A stretch of DNA of 5,233 nt. Origin: Planctomycetota bacterium. GTDB taxonomy: Bacteria > Planctomycetota > UBA11346. Location of the stretch: contig JACDGQ010000263.1 of the NCBI GenBank assembly GCA_013821615.1, positions 1-5,233 on the forward strand. Direction: 5' to 3'. The notes under the pieces are model-generated. The model was given only the letters and a program-made list of their open reading frames with translations, did no database searches and was not told the DNA's origin. Position numbers and translations under genes: made by a program. Positions 1-5,233 of this stretch are shown piece after piece (within the stretch, counting starts at the first letter, position 1; each line of letters begins with the position of its first letter).

Positions 1-1974
1 GGTGAACGTCGCCGTCTGGCCGGCCGCCAGCGTGACGTCCGCCGGCTGGCCGGTGATCGCCGGTGCCACCGGGGCGAGGTTGGCGCCGCTGGAGGACGTG
101 AAGCTGAAATCGTCCCACACCGGCTGCCCGATGTTGGTGCCGAGCGCGATGCGGCCGCCGCTGAAGCTGAAGGTGTCCTGGACGTTCAGCACCGCATGCA
201 GCGGCCCACTGGCGTTGCCGGTGGGATTGTTGTTGTTGGCGAAGGTCAACGCGCCGGAGCGCGACGCGGTGATGCGCCAGGTGATCAGGTGGCAGCCATT
301 GCCCAGGTTCACGCCGGTGCCCGGCGCGCCGATCGGGCTGATCGTGCCGCCCACGCACTTCTCGAAGCGGCTGACGTTGTTCTGCGGGCCTTCACCCTGC
401 GAGCCGGCGCTGAGCCGGTACCAGTTGTCCGCGTCCTGGTAGAAGAAGTAGACGTAGAACTTCCCGTACGCGCCCTGGGCGGCGACCATCACGTCGATGG
501 TCAGATCCTGGCCGTGATCGGAATCGTTGTTCACCACCACGTGTTCGCACACATCGGGTCCGCGGATCCAGTTCAGGTTGTTCTGGTAATAGTGGTAGAT
601 CGGCGTGTGGTCCGCGGGGTTGGTCCGGTTGTACTCGGTCCAGCCGGTGTAGACCGCGACGGTCGCCGGATCCGACGCACCCAGCGCATTGGTGGCCTTC
701 ACCCGGTAGTTCTGGTTCGCCACCGAGGTCAGCCTGGTGTCCGCATAGCGCGTCACGCCGGCGCCGACGGTGGCGATCGGGGTGAAGACGCCGTTCACGC
801 GGCGTTCGATGGTGAAGCCGGTCTCGTTCCAGGAATTGTCGGTCCAGGTCAGGTCGATGCGGTCGCCACCGACGATGGTGCCGCGCAGGTTGCTCGGCTG
901 GTTCGGCGGTTTGACCGTGCCCCTGCTGCGGGGCGCACCGGAGTTCATCACCAGCGTCTCGAGCGCCTGCTGCACGGGGAAGCGCTCGATCTCGAGCATG
1001 TAGCCCTGCTCCTGCGCGTCCGAGGGATCGCTGGTAGTGCTCCACCAGTTGTAGCCGGTCGCGTCGGCGTTGTTGCGGCCGGTGGTGTTGTAGTCCCACA
1101 GGACGCGGCTCTCAGGCGTGCGCACCGCGTAATAGACCATCAGCTGGCCCCAGGTCGGATAGGGGCCGAAGAAGGTCAGTTCGAACGCGCGCCGGATGGG
1201 GTTTTCCCGGCCGGTCTGTTCAAGCCCGGCGCCGGAATAGATCGCCTGCCCGACGTCGTAGCCGTCGTAGAAGACGGTGGTCGGCCAGTTGTTCACCACG
1301 TAAAACGCCGCAGCCGGCTCGACCCGCAGGTTGAACTCGTTGCCCTTGGGGTAGCACCCGGCGGCGCACGACAGCAGCTTCACCTTCAGGCGGATCAGAT
1401 CCATGCCGGCCAGCGGGCTGGACTGGTCCGGGCCGGACTTCATCAGGGCTTCCAGGTTGTTCAGGTATCCGGTGGTGACGATGGAGACGCTGTGGTCGGG
1501 CTGGGCCGCCAGCACCTGGCGGTACAGGTCCACGCACAGCGGCGGGTCCTGCCACGTCGCATACAGCGGATGGGGGAACTCGGCCATGAGCGTGCCGGGA
1601 TAGGCGCCGGGCCCGCTGCTGTCGGGCCGGCGCCCGCACGGGATGCCCGGCCTGCCGAAGTAGGTGTTGATGGCATTGAACGCCACCGCCGTCCCGCCGT
1701 TCTGCGAGCTGGCCATGCAGGCCAGGATCTCGCACTCGTCCAGATCGGCGAGGGCATGGAGCACGGCGATGTCCGCCGCGTCGTCATGATCGCTCGACAT
1801 GTCGGAGTCGAAGATGATGCGCTCGACCGCGCTGCACCCACCGCCGCCCACCAGCAACGACAGCAGCAGGACCAGCGCGGTGGCGAGTGCAGGGAGGCAG
1901 CTGGGGCGGTGGCATCGCTGCGCGCGGCTCGCGCTCCATCCGGTCAAAACGATGATCAGGTGAGTGCTGGACAT
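1..1974 (-). CDS. Exported nucleoside-hydrolase-like protein with FN3, LamG-like and Ig-like modules (3' end outside window)
   Basis: The first 658 residues are visible and no stop is reached at the left edge. The start at 1974 is supported by GGGAG six bases upstream. Residues about 29-46 form a hydrophobic export segment ending in a Gly run and Cys47, so a signal peptide or weak lipoprotein signal is likely. Residues about 52-300 resemble the inosine-uridine nucleoside hydrolase fold. They carry the Asp cluster DSDMSSDHDDAAD (56-68), matching the DTDMxxDxDDA variant of the calcium-binding motif, then VTTGYLNNL (166-174), GNEFN (211-215) and YDVG (239-242). An FN3 domain follows (about 356-442: LTWTDN, ETGFTIERR, YRVKATNALG). 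A LamG/concanavalin-like region covers about 460-628 (YQDADNWYRLS, FSGGRIALG). The start of an Ig-like domain is at about 638-658. About nine further Cys suit an extracytoplasmic protein with disulfides. Family members cleave N-ribosidic bonds, but the substrate here is unknown. An AraC-family gene lies directly upstream on the same strand. The fold call is fairly secure; activity is inferred. Confidence 0.85.
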   Translation of the reverse strand, partial: MSSTHLIIVLTGWSASRAQRCHRPSCLPALATALVLLLSLLVGGGGCSAVERIIFDSDMSSDHDDAADIAVLHALADLDECEILACMASSQNGGTAVAFNAINTYFGRPGIPCGRRPDSSGPGAYPGTLMAEFPHPLYATWQDPPLCVDLYRQVLAAQPDHSVSIVTTGYLNNLEALMKSGPDQSSPLAGMDLIRLKVKLLSCAAGCYPKGNEFNLRVEPAAAFYVVNNWPTTVFYDGYDVGQAIYSGAGLEQTGRENPIRRAFELTFFGPYPTWGQLMVYYAVRTPESRVLWDYNTTGRNNADATGYNWWSTTSDPSDAQEQGYMLEIERFPVQQALETLVMNSGAPRSRGTVKPPNQPSNLRGTIVGGDRIDLTWTDNSWNETGFTIERRVNGVFTPIATVGAGVTRYADTRLTSVANQNYRVKATNALGASDPATVAVYTGWTEYNRTNPADHTPIYHYYQNNLNWIRGPDVCEHVVVNNDSDHGQDLTIDVMVAAQGAYGKFYVYFFYQDADNWYRLSAGSQGEGPQNNVSRFEKCVGGTISPIGAPGTGVNLGNGCHLITWRITASRSGALTFANNNNPTGNASGPLHAVLNVQDTFSFSGGRIALGTNIGQPVWDDFSFTSSSGANLAPVAPAITGQPADVTLAAGQTATFT

Positions 1975-2000
1975 GGGGGTCTCCCGGGGGTTCGCCCTCC

Positions 2001-2012
2001 AACGTACACGTT
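2001..2012. repeat. Inverted repeat AACGT-AC-ACGTT upstream of the hydrolase gene
   Basis: Five-base arms AACGT (2001-2005) and ACGTT (2008-2012) surround a 2-base centre, 27-38 bases upstream of the hydrolase start codon. It is the most AT-containing patch of this short leader and could overlap the core promoter or be an operator. The arms are short and chance is a real possibility. Confidence 0.25.
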
Positions 2013-2025
2013 TGCGCAGGAGTGA

Positions 2026-2038
2026 CGGAAGACTTCCG
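2026..2038. repeat. Short perfect palindrome CGGAAG-A-CTTCCG
   Basis: Six-base arms CGGAAG (2026-2031) and CTTCCG (2033-2038) flank one central base. The site lies 52-64 bases upstream of the hydrolase start, between the 21-bp direct repeat and the ribosome binding site. A one-base centre rules out a stable RNA hairpin with full arms, so a protein-binding dyad or chance are the alternatives. Confidence 0.35.
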
Positions 2039-2045
2039 ATTTCCC

Positions 2046-2081
2046 GCAGGAAACGCTTATCGGTTAGCACGAAACGCTGCT
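2046..2081 (-). promoter_or_regulatory. Candidate AraC-family operator: two direct repeats with a 21-bp period
   Basis: On the plus strand GCAGGAAACGCTTAT (2046-2060) and GCACGAAACGCTGCT (2067-2081) are identical at 12 of 15 positions, and the core GAAACGCT is exact in both. The offset is exactly 21 bp, two helical turns. AraC-family proteins, with two helix-turn-helix units per monomer, typically bind direct half-sites on one face of the helix, about 21 bp apart in the araI1/I2 case. The pair lies 72-107 bases upstream of the hydrolase start and just downstream of the araC stop, where an activator of the hydrolase gene would sit. I found no copy in the region upstream of araC and no convincing -10/-35 after the repeats. 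Function is inferred. Confidence 0.42.
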
Positions 2082-2115
2082 GCCGGTGGTTTCCGACGGG
2101 GCCAGCGGCCCGCTT

Positions 2116-2874
2116 TCATGCCTTGCGCCGGCGCCACGCCCCCGGCGCGCTGCCATGGCGCTGCCGGAACAACCGGGCGAAATAGTTCGCGTCCGGATAG
2201 CCGCACGCTGCCGCGACCTCCGCTACGGACAGCGACCCGTTGCGCAGCAGCCGGCAGGCCAGCTCCAGACGCTGTTGCTGCAGCCACGCCATCGGCGCGC
2301 AGCCGAGATGTCTGCGGAACAGCGCCGCGAGATGGCTGGCGCTGAGCCCGGAGGCGCGGGTGAGGTCATCCACGATGAGTCCGGCCCGCAGATCCTCCTC
2401 CATCAACCGCACCGCGGCGGCCACGCCCTGCGGCAGGGCGCGGTGGATCTCGTTGCGTTCCTCCAGGTGGTTGAGATGCGCGATCAGCGCCAGCGCCAGG
2501 CCACTGCGCACCGGCGGTGGGACGGGTTCGCGATCGAGCGCGACCAGCTGCTTGATCCAGGTCGCCGCCCAGCTGCCGAGCGGCACCGGCAGCACGCGCG
2601 GGTGTTCGCTGAAGTGGCGGGGCGGCGCGGTGAATTCCACATACAGCGTCTCGACCTCGCCATGGTTCTGCTGGTCGTGCGGCACCCGCGCAGGCAGCAC
2701 GAACAGCTCGCCCGCGCCCGCCGAGAGCACCTGCCCGCCGACGTGGATGCGGCAATGCCCGCGCAACACCAGGACCAGCTCGATGCCGGCGTGGTCATGC
2801 ATGACCACGTTGCGCGAACCCTGATAGCGGTTGGCGAAGATGACCGCGGGAACGGGGGCGATCGTGGTGGCCAT
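2116..2874 (-). CDS. AraC-family transcriptional regulator with N-terminal cupin domain
   Basis: A 252-residue cytoplasmic DNA-binding protein, close to the usual AraC-family length. The N-terminal part (about 20-85) looks like the AraC cupin ligand-binding or dimerisation domain, with MHDHAGIELVLVLRG, AGELFVLPARVPHD and VETLYVEF. The C-terminal part (about 150-252) holds the paired helix-turn-helix. The first unit is around DLTRASGLSASHLAALFRRHLG (170-191, split here as DLTRASGLSAS plus HLAALFRRHLG). The second is around SVAEVAAACGYPDANYFARL and the following FRQRHG (216-241), with the family signature A-x-x-x-G-Y/F-x-x-x-x-Y-F-x-R-x-F-R. I chose ATG at 2874 because AGGA lies seven bases upstream; the in-frame ATG at 2895 has no Shine-Dalgarno match. 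The same frame stays open far upstream across flgF, which is a GC-bias artefact. The gene is followed 141 bp later by the hydrolase gene on the same strand, without a recognisable terminator. That suggests it regulates, and may be partly co-transcribed with, that gene. The effector is unknown. Confidence 0.93.
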   Translation of the reverse strand: MATTIAPVPAVIFANRYQGSRNVVMHDHAGIELVLVLRGHCRIHVGGQVLSAGAGELFVLPARVPHDQQNHGEVETLYVEFTAPPRHFSEHPRVLPVPLGSWAATWIKQLVALDREPVPPPVRSGLALALIAHLNHLEERNEIHRALPQGVAAAVRLMEEDLRAGLIVDDLTRASGLSASHLAALFRRHLGCAPMAWLQQQRLELACRLLRNGSLSVAEVAAACGYPDANYFARLFRQRHGSAPGAWRRRKA

Positions 2875-2881
2875 AGGATCA

Positions 2882-2885
2882 TCCT
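2882..2885 (-). promoter_or_regulatory. Ribosome binding site of the AraC-family gene
   Basis: AGGA on the minus strand, seven bases before ATG 2874. It decides between the two in-frame ATGs at 2874 and 2895, because nothing similar precedes the latter. Confidence 0.6.
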
Positions 2886-2910
2886 GGTGGTCCATGGCGG
2901 AACGGAACGG

Positions 2911-2927
2911 CCGCCGGTGGCCGGCGG
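2911..2927. repeat. Perfect palindrome CCGCCGG-TGG-CCGGCGG upstream of the AraC-family gene
   Basis: Seven-base arms (2911-2917 and 2921-2927) are perfectly complementary around a 3-base centre. The site is 37-53 bases upstream of the araC start codon. It could be a dyad operator, for example for autoregulation, or a hairpin in the araC leader RNA. All arm bases are G or C, which raises the chance expectation in this genome. Confidence 0.35.
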
Positions 2928-3109
2928 AGACGACGTGTCGCAGAGCGTGGTGCCCGGGGTTCCACCAGACACCGGCTCGGCGCGGGTGCCCATCGCGCTC
3001 ATGCAGCTGAGCGCCACGTTGGCCGTTATCGGCGGAATCGTCTCCCCAGCGCGCCGTCCGATAGCCAAGGCGTGCTGCTGTAGGTATTTGCGGGCTCAGG
3101 GGCGCTGCT

Positions 3110-3125
3110 GCCGCGCCGCCGCGGC
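3110..3125. repeat. GC-only inverted repeat GCCGCG-CCGC-CGCGGC
   Basis: Six-base arms with a 4-base loop lie upstream of the putative flgF promoter. No T-run follows on either strand, so it is not an intrinsic terminator. It may be composition-driven. Confidence 0.2.
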
Positions 3126-3153
3126 CCGTGGATCCGCCCACCGCGCCTACACT

Positions 3154-3169
3154 TGGCATCGCATGTGCG
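3154..3169 (+). promoter_or_regulatory. Candidate sigma-54 (-24/-12) promoter for flgF-flgG-flgA
   Basis: TGGCATCGCATGTGCG matches the sigma-54 consensus TGGCACG-N4-TTGCW at TGGCA and TGC. The near-invariant GG (3155-3156) and GC (3167-3168) have the required 10-bp interval. Transcription would begin near 3180, giving a leader of about 60 bases before flgF. Rod and hook genes depend on sigma-54 in several flagellar systems, including Caulobacter, Vibrio and Campylobacter. Mismatches at four informative positions keep this tentative. The overlapping TACACT (3148-3153) could instead be a sigma-70-type -10, but I see no good -35. Confidence 0.35.
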
Positions 3170-3201
3170 AACCCTGCCCGGGGACCTCCTCCCCGCGCCC
3201 T

Positions 3202-3222
3202 GGTGTGCAGTTTCTGCACGCC
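3202..3222 (+). promoter_or_regulatory. Leader hairpin just upstream of the flgF ribosome binding site
   Basis: GGTGTGCAG (3202-3210), TTT loop, CTGCACGCC (3214-3222). The RNA would form a 9-bp stem with one G-U pair and a 3-base loop. It ends nine bases before GGAG of flgF. The core GTGCAG-TTT-CTGCAC is perfect in DNA and could also be a protein-binding dyad. It has no trailing U-run, so it is not a terminator. Confidence 0.4.
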
Positions 3223-3240
3223 CCAGTCACCGGAGACGCC

Positions 3241-4017
3241 ATGCCGAAGGGGATCTACGCCGCTGCCAGCGCCATGGTCGTCGAAACCCGCACGCAGGAT
3301 CTGATCGCCCGCAACCTGGCCAACAGCCAGACCGACGGCTATCGGCGCCAGACCGCGGTGCGCACCTCCTTCGCGGAGGTGCTCAAGCACCAGGGTCGCA
3401 GCGGTGGCCTGGACGGTGACGGCGGCGCGGGCGTGCTCGATGCTGGTGGCTTCTACCATTTCAACGACGGGCAGACCGATCCGACCGGCGCGCCGCTCGA
3501 CCTCGCGCTGCACGGCGACGCCTTCTACCGCGTCCGGGCCGCCGAGGGCAAGGATCTGCTGACGCGTGCCGCGCACTTCACAGTCGACCCCGAAGGCAAG
3601 CTGGTGACGCCGCAGGGCTGGCCGGTCGAGGGGCAGGGCGGTCCGATCGTCATCCCCAAGAACGCCAACAAGGTGATCGTCGACCACACCGGCCGGGTCT
3701 CGATCGAGGTCGGCGGCGGCGACGGCGGCAAGGTCGAACAGGTCATCCTCGACCAGTTGCGCATCGTCACGGTCGAACATCCGGAGCGCATGCGCGCCGA
3801 GAATGGCCAGTATTTCGCGCCTGGCGACCAGGCCCAGACCGATTCCGCGACCTACGAGGTGCGCCAGGGCCAGCTCGAGCGCGCCAATATCGATCCGATC
3901 CACGAGATGGTGGACATGATCGCGGTGCAGCGCCGCTATGACGCCGCGCAGCGCGCGCTGCGCGAGCAGGCGAATCTCGGTGGCAATCTCAGCGACCTGC
4001 TCCGCGGCCCCGCCTGA
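3241..4017 (+). CDS. flgF: Flagellar basal-body rod protein FlgF
   Basis: A 258-residue protein, close to the usual FlgF length of about 250. FlgF is one of the proximal rod subunits of the flagellar axial structure and is exported by the flagellar type III apparatus, so no signal peptide is expected and none is seen. The N-terminal rod signature is LIARNLANSQTDGYRRQ (21-37). The C-terminal rod/hook module (about 209-258) contains GQLERANIDPIHEMVDMIAV followed by QRRYDAAQRA. The middle section (about 75-190) is the surface domain, with DLALHGDAFYRV and TVDPEGKLVTPQGWPV typical of FlgF/FlgG. ATG 3241 is chosen because GGAG lies five bases upstream and MPKGIYAAASAM fits the family N-terminus; an in-frame GTG at 3205 lacks an RBS. 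It is followed after 25 bp by flgG in the same direction. FlgF and FlgG are paralogues; position first in the pair and the more divergent sequence favour FlgF. Confidence 0.93.
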   Translation: MPKGIYAAASAMVVETRTQDLIARNLANSQTDGYRRQTAVRTSFAEVLKHQGRSGGLDGDGGAGVLDAGGFYHFNDGQTDPTGAPLDLALHGDAFYRVRAAEGKDLLTRAAHFTVDPEGKLVTPQGWPVEGQGGPIVIPKNANKVIVDHTGRVSIEVGGGDGGKVEQVILDQLRIVTVEHPERMRAENGQYFAPGDQAQTDSATYEVRQGQLERANIDPIHEMVDMIAVQRRYDAAQRALREQANLGGNLSDLLRGPA

Positions 4018-4042
4018 ACCCTGACGAAACGAGGATCCCCAC

Positions 4043-4831
4043 ATGCCACGCTCACTCTGGACCGGCGCCAGCGGCATGGTCGCCCAGCAGACCAATGTCG
4101 ACGTCATCGCCAACAACATCGCCAACGTCAACACCACCGGGTTCAAGAAGCAGCGCACCAACTTCCAGGACCTCTTCTACGACATCGCCGAGTCGCCCGG
4201 CCAGCGCGCCGGCGACCTCGGCCGCAACCCCACCGGCACGCAGATCGGCACCGGCGTGAAGCTGAGCTCGACGCCGCGCATCTTCTCCGCCGGCACCATC
4301 GCGCGCACCGGCGTGTCGACCGACATGGCGGTCGCGGGCGAGGGCTTCTTCCAGGTCACCATGCCCGATGGCACCAGCTCCTACTCGCGGGCGGGTGATT
4401 TCCGCCCCGATGCCGACGGTCGCCTGGTCACACCAGACGGTTTTTTCATCAATCCCAGCATCATCATCCCGCAGCAGGCGACCAACGTCAGCGTCACCAC
4501 GCTCGGCGAGATCACCGCGCTGCTGCCCGGCAGCGTCACGCCGCAGGTCATCGGCCAGGTCACGCTCGCCAAGTTCCTCAACCCGCCGGGCCTGATCTCG
4601 ATCGGTCGCAATCTCTTCCAGGAATCTGCGGCCTCGGGCTCGCCCGAGACCGGCAATCCGGGCAAGATCGGCTTCGGCACCGTCGTCGGCGGCTCGCTCG
4701 AGAACTCCAACGTCGAGGTGGTCACCGAGCTGGTCAACATGATCGTCGCCCAGCGCGCCTTCGAGATGAACTCGAAGAGCATCAAGACCTCCGACCAGAT
4801 GCTGCAGACCGCCAACGAACTCGTGCGCTGA
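4043..4831 (+). CDS. flgG: Flagellar distal rod protein FlgG
   Basis: A 262-residue protein of canonical FlgG length. FlgG builds the distal rod that crosses the periplasm and outer membrane inside the P and L rings. The N-terminal rod motif VDVIANNIANVNTTGFKKQR (19-38) is nearly textbook. It is followed by the FlgG-specific segment NFQDLFYDIAESPGQ, then GTQIGTGVKLSSTPRIFSAG. The central domain has DMAVAGEGFFQVTMPDG, YSRAGDFRPDADGRLVTPDG and the IIIPQQATNVSV region. The C-terminal module has GSLENSNVEVVTELVNMIVA and QRAFEMNSKSIKTSDQM before the terminal LQTANELVR. GAGGA seven bases upstream supports ATG 4043. It lies between flgF and flgA and should be in one transcript with them. There are no deletions or odd residues in the diagnostic motifs. 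Confidence 0.97.
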   Translation: MPRSLWTGASGMVAQQTNVDVIANNIANVNTTGFKKQRTNFQDLFYDIAESPGQRAGDLGRNPTGTQIGTGVKLSSTPRIFSAGTIARTGVSTDMAVAGEGFFQVTMPDGTSSYSRAGDFRPDADGRLVTPDGFFINPSIIIPQQATNVSVTTLGEITALLPGSVTPQVIGQVTLAKFLNPPGLISIGRNLFQESAASGSPETGNPGKIGFGTVVGGSLENSNVEVVTELVNMIVAQRAFEMNSKSIKTSDQMLQTANELVR

Positions 4832-4834
4832 GCC

Positions 4835-5233
4835 ATGCTGCGCGTCGCGGCCGTCTTCGCGCTGCTCGCTCTGCTCGCCATGCCCGCGGGTGCGGGTGAG
4901 GTGCGTGCGCGCCTGCGCCCGGCGGTGACGCTGGCCGCGACCTCGGCCACCCTGGCGGACGTGGCCGAGCTCAGCGGCGATCCTGCGCTCATCGCCATCC
5001 TGGCGCCGCTGTCGGTGCAGGCGCTCAGCGGCATGGCGCCGGTGACCCTCGAAGCGGCCATGGTGCGCATGGCGGTGGGCGCGGCCGCGGGCAAGGGGCA
5101 GTTGCTGGTCACCGGCACCTGCACCATCACCCGCAGGCCGCGCCTGATCAGCGTCGACGTGCTCGGCGCGGCGGCCTTGGCGCGCGCTGCGGCAGACCTG
5201 CCGGGCGCCACCGGCGAGAGCAGCGTGCTGCGC
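4835..5233 (+). CDS. flgA: Flagellar P-ring assembly chaperone FlgA (3' end outside window)
   Basis: 133 residues are visible and the gene runs off the right edge. FlgA is a periplasmic protein needed to assemble the P ring (FlgI) around the rod. A Sec signal peptide is clear: MLR, a hydrophobic Ala/Leu core (4-16), and AGA just before a likely cleavage site after residue 20. The mature start EVRARLRPAVTLAATSATLA, then DVAELSGDPALIAILAPL, fits the FlgA N-terminal domain, as does LVTGTCTITRRPRLISVDVL before the edge. The SAF domain that completes FlgA would lie beyond 5233. The start codon is three bases after the flgG stop and has no strong Shine-Dalgarno match, so translational coupling to flgG is likely. 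The sequence is rich in Ala, which weakens motif matching; position after flgF-flgG adds much of the confidence. Confidence 0.82.
   Translation, partial: MLRVAAVFALLALLAMPAGAGEVRARLRPAVTLAATSATLADVAELSGDPALIAILAPLSVQALSGMAPVTLEAAMVRMAVGAAAGKGQLLVTGTCTITRRPRLISVDVLGAAALARAAADLPGATGESSVLR

Larger units (their letters stand above)
2875..3240. other. Divergent intergenic region between the AraC-family gene and flgF
   Basis: These 366 bp lie between two genes transcribed away from each other, so they must carry both promoters. No protein of recognisable family is encoded on either strand. From left to right it holds a 17-bp palindrome near the araC start (2911-2927), a GC-rich inverted repeat (3110-3125), a sigma-54-like element (3154-3169), a leader hairpin (3202-3222) and the flgF ribosome binding site GGAG (3232-3235). 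The stretch 2930-3100 shows nothing I can assign. Confidence 0.7.

Noticed and set aside
196..2025. Plus-strand open frame of about 600 codons antisense to the hydrolase gene
   Set aside because: Its translation is rich in Arg, Gly, Val and His without any domain. The minus frame encodes recognisable NH, FN3 and LamG-like motifs with a good ribosome binding site. It is a shadow created by high GC.
2052..2070. CCGATAA on the minus strand (2057-2064 region) as a sigma-28 -10 element
   Set aside because: It resembles GCCGATAA, but there is no TAAA-type -35 at the right distance upstream, and the downstream gene is not flagellar.
2099..2111. GGGCC-AGC-GGCCC hairpin just after the AraC-family stop as a terminator
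   Set aside because: The stem is only five bases and no T-run follows on the minus strand. Weak evidence for termination.
2086..3240. Long plus-strand N-terminal extension of flgF running antisense through the AraC-family gene
   Set aside because: FlgF homologues start at MPxG as at 3241, and GGAG is placed correctly there. The extension has no family match and overlaps a clear AraC-family gene.
2875..4161. Minus-strand extension of the AraC-family frame across flgF
   Set aside because: The frame stays open because of composition only. The cupin domain begins just after ATG 2874, and the extension is antisense to an obvious flgF.
4381..5211. Minus-strand open frame antisense to flgG and flgA
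   Set aside because: Ser/Ala/Arg-rich translation with no domain, opposite two well-supported flagellar genes.
1..5233. tRNA, rRNA, CRISPR, insertion sequence or attachment site
   Set aside because: No cloverleaf-like segment, spaced repeat array, transposase motif or long terminal repeat was visible on reading either strand.

Overview
This is a GC-rich bacterial window with four protein-coding genes. Two are on the minus strand at the left: the 5' part of a large exported nucleoside-hydrolase-like protein and a complete AraC-family regulator. Two complete genes and one partial gene are on the plus strand at the right: the flagellar rod genes flgF and flgG, then the start of flgA. I see no RNA genes, CRISPR arrays, insertion sequences or integrase-type genes.

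The flagellar genes need a Gram-negative flagellum, because FlgA serves the periplasmic P ring. The order flgF-flgG-flgA with flgF first is known from Caulobacter and is also seen in other lineages, including Planctomycetota and some former Deltaproteobacteria. The exported multi-domain enzyme (nucleoside-hydrolase fold, FN3, LamG-like, Ig-like) resembles the modular exoproteins common in Planctomycetota. A Planctomycetota-like host is therefore my best guess, but it is an inference from layout and style and no marker gene supports it.

Layout: 1-1974 (minus) is the hydrolase-like exoprotein, which runs off the left edge. 1975-2115 is its upstream region. It holds a direct repeat with an exact 21-bp period and two short palindromes. 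2116-2874 (minus) is the AraC-family regulator. 2875-3240 is a divergent intergenic region with a perfect 7-bp-arm palindrome near araC, a sigma-54-like -24/-12 element and a leader hairpin ahead of flgF. 3241-4017 is flgF, 4043-4831 is flgG, and 4835 to the right edge is flgA.

The window reads as two independent units transcribed away from each other. The left unit looks like a regulator and the exported enzyme it may control. The 21-bp-spaced repeat between them has the geometry of an AraC-family operator. The right unit is the start of a distal-rod/P-ring operon. Nothing here is a clearly new molecular system. The most testable novelty is the proposed AraC-type operator in front of the modular exported hydrolase.
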